Shown here piece after piece: positions 34,396 to 41,064 of a DNA stretch of 53,906 bases. The stretch spans positions 1 through 53,906 of the forward strand of contig NZ_JARWQD010000373.1 of NCBI RefSeq assembly GCF_029869545.1. The letters run 5' to 3'. The position numbers were made by a program, and so were the translations under genes. The stretch is from Nocardia wallacei. Its GTDB lineage: Bacteria; Actinomycetota; Actinomycetes; Mycobacteriales; Mycobacteriaceae. Position 1 is the first letter of the stretch, and each line of letters opens with the position of its first letter. The notes under the pieces are model-generated. The model saw only the letters and a list, made by a program, of their open reading frames with translations. It did no database searches and had not been told where the DNA came from.

Positions 34396-36462
34396 GTGGT
34401 GGTTTCCCGGCGATCGATGCTGGCCGGTACGGCGGCCGCCACGCTCGCGGCCGGTGTGGCGGGCGGGAACCCCGCTGCGGCCCAGCCGGTCCCGCGTACC
34501 GGCGCAGCCGAGGGGTACCTGGTCGGGTGCGGCATGGCCGATGTGACCGGCGCGGTCGCCGGGCAGGGCATGATGGGCTACTCGGAGCTGGATCAGGTGG
34601 CCACCGGCCTGCTCGGCCGCTGCTGGGCCCGCGCCTACATCGTCGTCGACCAGGCCACCGGGGACCGGATCGTCTTCGTCACCGCGGATATCGCCTGCCT
34701 GTTCCAGTCGGTGCACCTGGCGGTGCTGCAACGGCTGGCGCGGCGGTTCGGCGACCTCTACACCGAGCGCAATGTCAACCTGAACGCCACGCACAACCAC
34801 AACTCGTGCGGCGGCACCGCCCGCGAATACGCCTATTCCCTTGCCGCCTACGGGTTTCAGCAGAATTCGCACGATGCCGAGGTGAACGGGATCGTCGCCG
34901 CGATCGTCGGCGCGCACGAGCGCCTGGCGCCCGGCACCGTCCTGCTCGGCCACGGCGAACTGCACGACGCCAGCGCCAACCGCTCGCGCGAGGCCTTCGA
35001 GCTCAACCCCGCCGAGGACAAGGCGGAACTGCCGGGCGGCATCGACCCGCAGGTGACGGTGCTGCGACTGCGCCAGGGCGGCAAGGATGTCGGCGCGATC
35101 ACCTGGTTCGCCACCCACGGCACCTCGCTCACCGACCACAACACCCTGATCTCGGTCGACAACAAGGGCTACGCCAGCTACCGCTGGGAGCACGACGAGA
35201 TGGGGGTGCGTCACCTGGACGGCCCGCCGAGTTTCGTGGCGGCGTTCGCGCAGACCAATGCGGGCGATATGACGCCGAACCTGAACCTGACGCCCTGGCG
35301 TCCGTCCGGGCCGACCGACGACAACCGAGCCAACTGCGCGCTCATCGGGGAACGCCAATATCAGGCGGGCCGTGCGGCTTTCGCGTCGGCGCGGCCGATG
35401 GGCAGCCGCGGTGTCGACGCCGTGCTGCGCTATGTGGACATGGGCGATACCGCGATCGACGGTGCCTACACGCCGGACGGAAAGCCCGCGCGCACCGCCC
35501 CGGCGATGATGGGAACGGCGGCCGCGGCCACCAGTTCCGAGGACAACTGGAAGACTCAGCTGCCGTTCCTGCACGAGGGCGACACCAACCCGGTGGTGGC
35601 CGCGCTGGGCGGCGTGGACGCGCCGATCGAGCAGTGGATGCGAGATGCCCAGGCCCCCAAGCTGATTGTCGCACCACTGGGCATTCTCCCGCCGCGGCCG
35701 TGGGTCCCGCTGGTGGTGCCGATCCAGATCATGCGCATCGGCGATCTGGTGCTCGCCTCCGGGCCCGCCGAATACACCGTGGTGTCGGGACTGCGGATCC
35801 GGCGCCTGGTGGCCCGGGCGCTGTCGGTGCCGGTGGAGAACGTGCTGCTGCAGGGCTATGCCAACGGCTACAACGGCTATGTGACCACGCCCGAGGAGTA
35901 CGTCTCGCAGCAGTACGAGGGCGGGGAGACCCTGTACGGGCGCTGGACGCTGTCGGCGTACATGCAGGAATTCGACCGGCTCGCACGGGCTTTGGCGGCG
36001 CGGGTCGACCTCGGCCGCGGACCGGCGCCGCTGGACTGGACCTCGGGCGCGCAACCGAATCTGCTGCCCGCGGTGCCGCCGGACGCGCCCCCGCCCGGAC
36101 GTGCCTTCGGCGATGTCCTGACCCAGCCGCGGCCGGGCTATGAAACGGGACAGACCGTTTCGGTGGAATTCGTCGGTGCCCATCCGAACAACGATTTCCA
36201 CACCGGCGGAACCTATTTCGAGGTGCAGCGCAGCGTGGGCGGCGGCTGGCGCCGGGATTTCGACGACAACGACTGGTGCACCGAACTGCACTGGGCGCGC
36301 CCGGACGGCCAGCCCGCGGCCTCGGTGGTCGAGATCCGCTGGACGGTGCCCGACGACGCCGAGCCCGGCCGCTACCGCATCGAGTACACCGGCGACAGCA
36401 GGGATGCGGCCGGGGTCGTCGCGCGGTTCACGGGAACCTCGGCGGAGTTCACCGTCGGCTGA
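34396..36462 (+). CDS. Neutral/alkaline ceramidase, Tat-exported
   Basis: A 688-aa protein. A twin-arginine signal (VSRRSMLAGTAAATLAAG, cleavage near AAAQP) predicts export. Neutral ceramidases hydrolyse the amide of ceramide. Zinc ligands look intact: ATHNH (His133/135), FATHGTS (His241), the Glu of SGPAEYT and the Tyr of GYNGYVTTPEEY. The hexapeptide around the catalytic Ser, normally GDVSPN, is GDMTPN here (290-295): Thr293 in place of Ser. The C-terminal Ig-like domain (about 570-688) is present. Length fits the family. The start has a weak ribosome site; a GTG-first reading is less likely because the Tat motif is correctly placed. Confidence 0.9.
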   Translation: MVVSRRSMLAGTAAATLAAGVAGGNPAAAQPVPRTGAAEGYLVGCGMADVTGAVAGQGMMGYSELDQVATGLLGRCWARAYIVVDQATGDRIVFVTADIACLFQSVHLAVLQRLARRFGDLYTERNVNLNATHNHNSCGGTAREYAYSLAAYGFQQNSHDAEVNGIVAAIVGAHERLAPGTVLLGHGELHDASANRSREAFELNPAEDKAELPGGIDPQVTVLRLRQGGKDVGAITWFATHGTSLTDHNTLISVDNKGYASYRWEHDEMGVRHLDGPPSFVAAFAQTNAGDMTPNLNLTPWRPSGPTDDNRANCALIGERQYQAGRAAFASARPMGSRGVDAVLRYVDMGDTAIDGAYTPDGKPARTAPAMMGTAAAATSSEDNWKTQLPFLHEGDTNPVVAALGGVDAPIEQWMRDAQAPKLIVAPLGILPPRPWVPLVVPIQIMRIGDLVLASGPAEYTVVSGLRIRRLVARALSVPVENVLLQGYANGYNGYVTTPEEYVSQQYEGGETLYGRWTLSAYMQEFDRLARALAARVDLGRGPAPLDWTSGAQPNLLPAVPPDAPPPGRAFGDVLTQPRPGYETGQTVSVEFVGAHPNNDFHTGGTYFEVQRSVGGGWRRDFDDNDWCTELHWARPDGQPAASVVEIRWTVPDDAEPGRYRIEYTGDSRDAAGVVARFTGTSAEFTVG

Positions 36463-37234
36463 GCCCGTCGTCCCGCAGCGCGCCGGTGGTGTCGAGTATC
36501 GCGCGCACGACCCGTCGCGGATTGTCGATCATCGGCACGTGACCGGCACCGCCGAGGATCTCGAAACGCGCCCGCGGCAGCCTTTCTCGCGCGACGGCGC
36601 CGTTGACCGAGATCGGCAGGATGCGATCGCGGGCGGCCCATGCCAGCGTCACCGGGCACGGCAGCGGATCCAGCGGCGCGATCTGCGATCGGGTGGCGAG
36701 GACGTCGCCGAGAATCGGACAGTCGAGCAGATCGTCGGCGATGCCGAGCGCTGCCCGCGGCGTCAGCCGGTCGCCCCGCGCGCAGACGTCACGAAACGCG
36801 GTGCGGCGCACGGCCGCCGAGCGTAGGCCGAGCGGCGCGACCGGGCGGGTGAGCCTGGTGAGCAGGGCGGCTCGGGAGATGACCGAGGTCCCGCCGGTGT
36901 GGCTGGGCGCGCCCGCGTCCCAGAATCCGGCGGGGGAGAGCGCGCAGACGCTGCGGGCCCGTCCGCGCCGCGCGAGTTCGATCGCGATCCATCCGCCGAG
37001 CGAGTTCCCGGCGAGATGGGCTGTGTCCCAGCCTCGTTCGTCCATCCGCCGTTCCACGTCGTCGACGAGATCGTCGATGCGCACCGGGCGGTGTGGCGGA
37101 GGTGGCCCGCCGCGATGGCCGCACAGCGTGGGCGCGAGCACACGGTGGTGGCGCGACAGGGCGGGAACGAGGGCGTCCCACACACGGCCGGACATGGTGA
37201 CGCCGTGCAACAGGATCAGCGGTGATGCGGTCAC
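36449..37234 (-). CDS. Alpha/beta hydrolase
   Basis: A 261-aa hydrolase. Oxyanion region PLILLHGVTMSGRVWDALVP, nucleophile elbow LAGNSLGGWIAIELA (Ser), acid AARDRILP (Asp) and GGAGHVPMIDNP (His). GTG 37234 has AGGAG eight bases upstream, so it is used in place of the longer frame to 37288. Its stop overlaps the ceramidase stop by 14 bases (convergent). It is divergent to a TetR gene with a palindrome between, so probably under its control. Substrate unknown; lipid esters are plausible. Confidence 0.87.
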   Translation of the reverse strand: MTASPLILLHGVTMSGRVWDALVPALSRHHRVLAPTLCGHRGGPPPPHRPVRIDDLVDDVERRMDERGWDTAHLAGNSLGGWIAIELARRGRARSVCALSPAGFWDAGAPSHTGGTSVISRAALLTRLTRPVAPLGLRSAAVRRTAFRDVCARGDRLTPRAALGIADDLLDCPILGDVLATRSQIAPLDPLPCPVTLAWAARDRILPISVNGAVARERLPRARFEILGGAGHVPMIDNPRRVVRAILDTTGALRDDGLSRR

Positions 37235-37310
37235 GGGCCGATTCTCTCCTGCGGTCCCGCCGCCGCGCAGGGCGCCTCGGCGGGGCACTTGTGCCGCATT
37301 GGAGTGGCGT

Positions 37311-37330
37311 TCTAGAGTGGTGCTCTAATG
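37311..37330. promoter_or_regulatory. Operator overlapping the TetR start
   Basis: TAGAG (37314-37318) and CTCTA (37324-37328) form an inverted repeat in TTCTAGAGTGGTGCTCTAA, ending in the TetR ATG. Position between divergent hydrolase and TetR genes and on the start codon suggests autorepression; no SD precedes the ATG, so the transcript is probably leaderless. Confidence 0.5.
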
Positions 37331-37927
37331 AATCGGCAATCCACTCGCCCCGATGCCCGTGCCGCCGTGCTGAGCGCGGCGGCGGAGCTTTTCGACGTCC
37401 GCGGCTACGACACGGTGTCGATCGCGGAGCTGACCGCGGCCTCCGGGGTGAGCAACGGATCGCTCTACCACCATTTCGGGTCCAAGGACGGCGTGCTGGC
37501 GGCGCTGGTCGTGGACGCCCTCGCCGGATTCCAGGAGGGCGTCCTTGAGACACTGGGCGCCCGAACCGACGCGGCGTCCGCGATCCGCGCCCTCGTCGAG
37601 TACGAGCTGCGGTGGTACGAGCAGCATCCGCGCGCCGCTCGCTCGGTGATCGCCCACCGCGACACCGTGGCGGCCAGCGCGCGCGGCCGCGAACCGCTGC
37701 GCGAGATCAATCGGGCGTTCGGCCGCCGGTTGCAGGCGTGGCTGCGCGAACAACAGCGCTGCGGTGCGCTGCCGGAGGCCGTCGACCCGAACCTGCTGTA
37801 CGCCATCGTCTTCGCGCCCGCGCACGAGACGGGCAAGCTGTGGCTGGCCGGGCGAATCAGGAAGCGTCCCACCGAGTTCGCCGCGTCCCTGGGCGCGGCG
37901 GCGTGGGCAGGTTTACAAGCTGTCTGA
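37328..37927 (+). CDS. TetR-family regulator
   Basis: A 199-aa regulator: ARAAVLSAAAELFDVRGYDT, VSIAELTAASGVSNGSLYHH, FGSKDGVLAALVVDAL, then a helical effector domain. It is followed after 18 bp by an amidohydrolase on the same strand and is divergent from the alpha/beta hydrolase, so all three may be one regulatory unit. Confidence 0.92.
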   Translation: MNRQSTRPDARAAVLSAAAELFDVRGYDTVSIAELTAASGVSNGSLYHHFGSKDGVLAALVVDALAGFQEGVLETLGARTDAASAIRALVEYELRWYEQHPRAARSVIAHRDTVAASARGREPLREINRAFGRRLQAWLREQQRCGALPEAVDPNLLYAIVFAPAHETGKLWLAGRIRKRPTEFAASLGAAAWAGLQAV

Positions 37928-37945
37928 CGAAAGGACGTGCGTGCC

Positions 37946-38758
37946 ATGACGATCGATGTCTGGGCTCAGCATCCCACCGCCGAATTCCTGGCGCAGGACA
38001 TGTTCGCGGCGCTGCGCCGCTGGACCGGCGGCGGCATCCCGTCCGGGCCGATTCCACTGTCGGCCACCCTCGATGCCATGGACGCCGGGGGAGTGGACCG
38101 GGCGTTGATCACCGCCTGGCATGCGCCGGAGGGTGAGCTGATCTCCAATGACGAGGTGGCACGGTGCGTCTCGGCCGCGCCGGATCGGCTGGCTGGGATC
38201 GCCTCGGTCGATCTGCGCAGGCCCATGAACGCCGTACGCGAGCTGCGCCGGCGCGTGCGCGACGAGGGGTTCAAGGGCCTGCGGGTGCTGCCGTGGCTGT
38301 GGGAGACCCCGCCGACGGACCGGCGGTTCTATCCGCTGTTCGCCGAATGCGTGGAACTCGGCATCCCGTTCTGCACCCAGGTCGGGCACACCGGACCGCT
38401 GCGGCCCTCGGAAACCGGGCGGCCGATACCGTACATCGACCAGATCGCGCTGGACTTCCCGGAACTGACCGTCGTGTGCGGTCATGTCGGCTATCCGTGG
38501 ACGGAGGAGATGATCGCGGTGACTCGCAAGCACGAGAACGTCGTCATCGATACCTCCGCCTACACCACCGAACGGCTACCGCGGGAACTGATTTCGTATC
38601 TGCGGACCGGCACCGGCCGCCATCGGGTGCTGTTCGGATCGAACTTCCCGATGATCGCGCCCGCCCAGGCCCTCGCCGGGCTGGACAAGCTCGGCCTCGA
38701 CGACGAGGTACGGGAGCTGTATCTGGAAGGCAACGCGCGCAGGGTATTTCGCCTGTGA
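37946..38758 (+). CDS. Amidohydrolase-2 family TIM-barrel hydrolase/decarboxylase
   Basis: A 270-aa protein: MDAGGVDRALITAWHAPEGE, DRLAGIASVDLRRPMNAVRE, LPWLWETPPTDRRFYPLF, IPFCTQVGHTGP, VVCGHVGYPWTEEMIAVTRK, HRVLFGSNFPMIAP, YLEGNARRVFRL. These are the amidohydrolase-2 (ACMSD/gamma-resorcylate decarboxylase-like) signatures; the conserved His residues in VGHTGP and CGHVGYPW and the Asp/Asn in GSNFP fit metal binding, though the N-terminal HxH is replaced by QH. ATG 37946 has GAAAGGA upstream. Substrate unknown. Confidence 0.87.
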   Translation: MTIDVWAQHPTAEFLAQDMFAALRRWTGGGIPSGPIPLSATLDAMDAGGVDRALITAWHAPEGELISNDEVARCVSAAPDRLAGIASVDLRRPMNAVRELRRRVRDEGFKGLRVLPWLWETPPTDRRFYPLFAECVELGIPFCTQVGHTGPLRPSETGRPIPYIDQIALDFPELTVVCGHVGYPWTEEMIAVTRKHENVVIDTSAYTTERLPRELISYLRTGTGRHRVLFGSNFPMIAPAQALAGLDKLGLDDEVRELYLEGNARRVFRL

Positions 38759-38767
38759 GCGCGGGTA

Positions 38768-39514
38768 TCAGTAGCGCCGCCGTGACCAGACCTGTGCGGA
38801 GACGCGGGCCAGCAGGCGCGCTGCCGGGTCGCCGACCGCGCGGCCGTTGGCGAGCGGGCCGGTGTAGCAGACGGCCAGCGCGTACGGCGGGGCGTCGGGC
38901 GGGAAGACGAGCGCACCGCTGTGCCGCAGGTGGTGCCCCCAGCTGTTCTTGACCGCGACGCGGGCGCCCGCGGGCAGGCCGATCGGCAGGTCGTCGCGGA
39001 AGGTGTTGCGCTCCAGCAGGTTCAGCTCGTCGGGCCGCAGTGCCAGCAGCAGCCGTGCGAACCCCGCGGCCGTCACCTGGTTGGCGGCGCCCGCCTCGCG
39101 TGCCGGATCGTCGCCGGGCAGCCGAGCCATCCGGGTGCCGGAGATTCCCATGTCCTGCAACACCCGGGCGACCGGCTCCAGGCCGATCCGCTCGACGCAG
39201 AGACCGGCGGCCAGATTCGACGAGTGCGTGATCATCCGCTCGGCCAGCCAGCGCACCGTCGCCCGGCCGCCGATGCGCCGCCACGGAATCGGATCGCTGT
39301 CCTCGTCCGCCCGCAGGTGGAACGACCGGCCGGGAATCTGCGACGCGAACCGATCGTGCACGGGCACCGAGACATCCAGGTCGGTCCCGCTGCGGTACAG
39401 CGCCGCCAGCACCGCGGTCTTCACCGTGCTCGCCGCGTCGTGGGTGGCATCGGCGTTGATCGCGTAGAACGGAGCCTCGCCGTGCCGGACTGCGCAGATC
39501 GACAGCATGCTCAC
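38768..39514 (-). CDS. Class-A beta-lactamase-like serine hydrolase
   Basis: A 248-aa protein. Catalytic SxxK motif at STVK (Ser29, Lys32), second motif HSSN (SDN-like, about residue 107), LPGDDPAREAGAANQVTAAG, and a KNSW (KTG-like) element before the last strands. No signal peptide is seen, unlike true secreted beta-lactamases, and Glu166-type residue is uncertain. Such cytoplasmic serine hydrolases are common in actinomycetes; beta-lactam hydrolysis is possible but unproven. GTG 39514 or ATG 39508 is the start. Confidence 0.8.
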   Translation of the reverse strand: MSMLSICAVRHGEAPFYAINADATHDAASTVKTAVLAALYRSGTDLDVSVPVHDRFASQIPGRSFHLRADEDSDPIPWRRIGGRATVRWLAERMITHSSNLAAGLCVERIGLEPVARVLQDMGISGTRMARLPGDDPAREAGAANQVTAAGFARLLLALRPDELNLLERNTFRDDLPIGLPAGARVAVKNSWGHHLRHSGALVFPPDAPPYALAVCYTGPLANGRAVGDPAARLLARVSAQVWSRRRY

Positions 39515-39599
39515 AGCCTATCGACGGCGCCGGTGAGGTTTATTACGAATCACCGCATTTCGGACAAATATACGATTCTGGTCCCCTGTCGCGTCCCGC

Positions 39600-39785
39600 T
39601 ACTTCTCCGATGCCCGCAAACGCCGCGTCGAGATGGACCGCCATCGCGCGCCCGGCGGCGTGCAGGGTTCGGTGGATCGCGGACGGCTGGTCGAAATCGA
39701 TGATGCCTATGTGCTGTCCATGCTCGACCAGCCGCAGGCGGTCGCGAAGGCGATGGGGGAATTCCTGACCGGCGGTCAGAAGTAG
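39600..39785 (+). pseudogene. Possible C-terminal hydrolase fragment
   Basis: The plus frame ending at TAG 39783-39785 reads RKRRVEMDRHRAPGGVQGSV, DRGRLVEIDDAYVLSMLDQP, QAVAKAMGEFLTGGQK. The last part has the rhythm of alpha/beta-hydrolase ends (..DDAxHxxMLDxPxAVAxAIxEFL), but the catalytic His position is Tyr. No start or upstream domain exists. It may be a decayed fragment or chance. Confidence 0.3.
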
Positions 39786-39931
39786 TGTCGTCGCCCTCCG
39801 ACCGGGCGGCCGATGCCGCCCAGCAGGACCAGCACCGCACCGGCGACGGCCAGGACGACGCCGATCGTGGTGAGAAGGGGAATGCCGAGCAGATATCCCA
39901 CGATGATCAGCAGGATTCCGAGAATGATCAT
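39776..39931 (-). CDS. DUF6131-like 51-aa membrane protein
   Basis: A small protein of two hydrophobic helices (MIILGILLIIVGYLLGIPLL and TIGVVLAVAGAVLVLLGGIG) and a short basic tail GRRHYF. This is the pattern of the actinobacterial DUF6131 family, small integral membrane proteins of unknown role, often in stress loci. Overlaps the possible hydrolase fragment by 10 bases on the other strand. Confidence 0.8.
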   Translation of the reverse strand: MIILGILLIIVGYLLGIPLLTTIGVVLAVAGAVLVLLGGIGRPVGGRRHYF

Positions 39932-39946
39932 GGTGTGCCCGTTCTG

Positions 39947-40351
39947 TCAGCCGTGTGACCGTGCGTGATGGGTGGTCTGCGGGGAGCCGGGACGGCCGAA
40001 CAGGCGGCTCCACGGCCGGGCGTGACGTTCGGCCGACGGCACGCGCGCAGGCTCGATATCGCCCCGGGCGGAAGGCGTTTCGCGGCGGGAGCGGCGAAGT
40101 TCGCGGCGCACCTGGGCATTACGCCGGGTGGCGGTCAGCGCACCCGTCAACAGCAGTGCCAGGCCCAGCATTCCGGCCGCGCCGACCGCGGCACCGGCCG
40201 CGAACAGTTCGCCCTCCGAGCCGGTGAACGGCTGGTCGAAGACGGTGAACTCGGTCGACAGCAGATGCGCGTCGCCGAGGTTGGCGGCCACCGCGGCGAC
40301 GCCGATGACGACCGCGGCGATCAGCACGATCAGTCCGATGAGAACAATCAT
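39947..40351 (-). CDS. Unrecognised two-helix membrane protein
   Basis: A 134-aa protein from ATG 40351 (the frame is open to 40390). Helix 1 IVLIGLIVLIAAVVIGVAAV; a short loop (NLGDAHLLSTEFTVFDQPFT); helix 2 AAVGAAGMLGLALLLTGALT; then a basic cytoplasmic tail (RRELRRSRRE). It lies 15 bp upstream of the DUF6131-like gene and is probably cotranscribed. Similar to small membrane proteins of many actinomycetes; function unknown. Confidence 0.7.
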   Translation of the reverse strand: MIVLIGLIVLIAAVVIGVAAVAANLGDAHLLSTEFTVFDQPFTGSEGELFAAGAAVGAAGMLGLALLLTGALTATRRNAQVRRELRRSRRETPSARGDIEPARVPSAERHARPWSRLFGRPGSPQTTHHARSHG

Positions 40352-40445
40352 GACAATTCCAAATCTTGTCGGACGGTTGTGTCCTGGCAATGCCCGTGAC
40401 CGTGCGGTTCAAACGGCCTGGCGGGGTTGCTGTCCGGGCGCGAAA

Positions 40446-40461
40446 CCGTATGCCTATACGG
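40446..40461 (+). promoter_or_regulatory. Palindrome before the F420-type oxidoreductase
   Basis: CCGTAT-GCCT-ATACGG, perfect 6-bp arms, containing TATACG as a likely -10, only seven bases before the GTG start. Operator and promoter probably overlap. Confidence 0.45.
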
Positions 40462-40468
40462 TGAAGGG

Positions 40469-40948
40469 GTGCCGAGGAATCCATTGCCCGCCGTGGGGCG
40501 CGCCATCGCGCGCCGCCCGTCGGTGATGCGCGCCGCACCCGCCGTCGCGGTCCTCGAGCGCGTGGTGCGCCGGCTCAGTCGCGGCCGCCACGGCGTACTC
40601 GATCTGGCCGGGCTGCCATCGATGGAGCTGACCGTGCTGGGCCGCAAGACGGGCCTGCCGCGCACGGTGTCGCTGCTGTACGTCCCCGACGGGCCCGGCT
40701 CCTACCTACTGGTCGGATCGAACTGGGGCAGGCCCGAACATCCGGCGTGGTCGGCCAACCTCAACGCCGCAGACCACGCTGAAATCCACAGCGGCGGAGA
40801 ACGTTTCAAGGTCCGCGTCCGCCGCCTCACCGGCCCCGACCGCGACCGCGCCTGGCACCGCGCCACCACCTACTGGCCCGGCTACACCATGGAACAACGC
40901 CTGACCCCCACCCGCCCCTTCCGCCTCTACGAACTAACCCGCATCTAA
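40469..40948 (+). CDS. Nitroreductase/deazaflavin (F420)-dependent oxidoreductase (DDN-like)
   Basis: A 159-aa split-barrel protein. Core motifs: LTVLGRKTGLPRTVSLLYVP, SYLLVGSNWGRPEHPAWSAN, LNAADHAEIHSGGERFKVRV. This is the Ddn/F420-dependent nitroreductase family (FDOR-A/B type), which reduces quinones or other redox compounds with F420H2. GTG 40469 is used because upstream sequence is a promoter-like palindrome. Confidence 0.87.
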   Translation: MPRNPLPAVGRAIARRPSVMRAAPAVAVLERVVRRLSRGRHGVLDLAGLPSMELTVLGRKTGLPRTVSLLYVPDGPGSYLLVGSNWGRPEHPAWSANLNAADHAEIHSGGERFKVRVRRLTGPDRDRAWHRATTYWPGYTMEQRLTPTRPFRLYELTRI

Positions 40949-40967
40949 CCCCACCCCGGGTCGGCAG

Positions 40968-41049
40968 GCTTCCCGCACCCCATGCGTGACCTCGCACCCC
41001 CTACAGGACCTCGTAGGGGGTGCGCGAACGGATAAGGGGTGCGGGAAGC
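40968..41049. repeat. Nested double inverted repeat, probable bidirectional terminator
   Basis: Outer arms GCTTCCCGCACCCC (40968-40981) and GGGGTGCGGGAAGC (41036-41049) are perfect 14-bp inverted repeats. Inside, CGCACCCCCTAC (40993-41004) and GTAGGGGGTGCG (41013-41024) form a perfect 12-bp hairpin with an 8-base loop. GCACCCC/GGGGTGC occurs in all four arms. It fills the 116 bp between two convergent genes. Confidence 0.8.
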
Positions 41050-41064
41050 GCGGTGCGGGGGTGG

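Noticed and set aside
33132..36143. 1003-aa frame on the plus strand across the end of GH3 and most of the ceramidase
   Set aside because: Out of frame with two well-supported genes and has no recognisable domain.
34360..36291. 643-aa open frame antisense to the ceramidase
   Set aside because: No motif, no ribosome site, typical GC-rich shadow.
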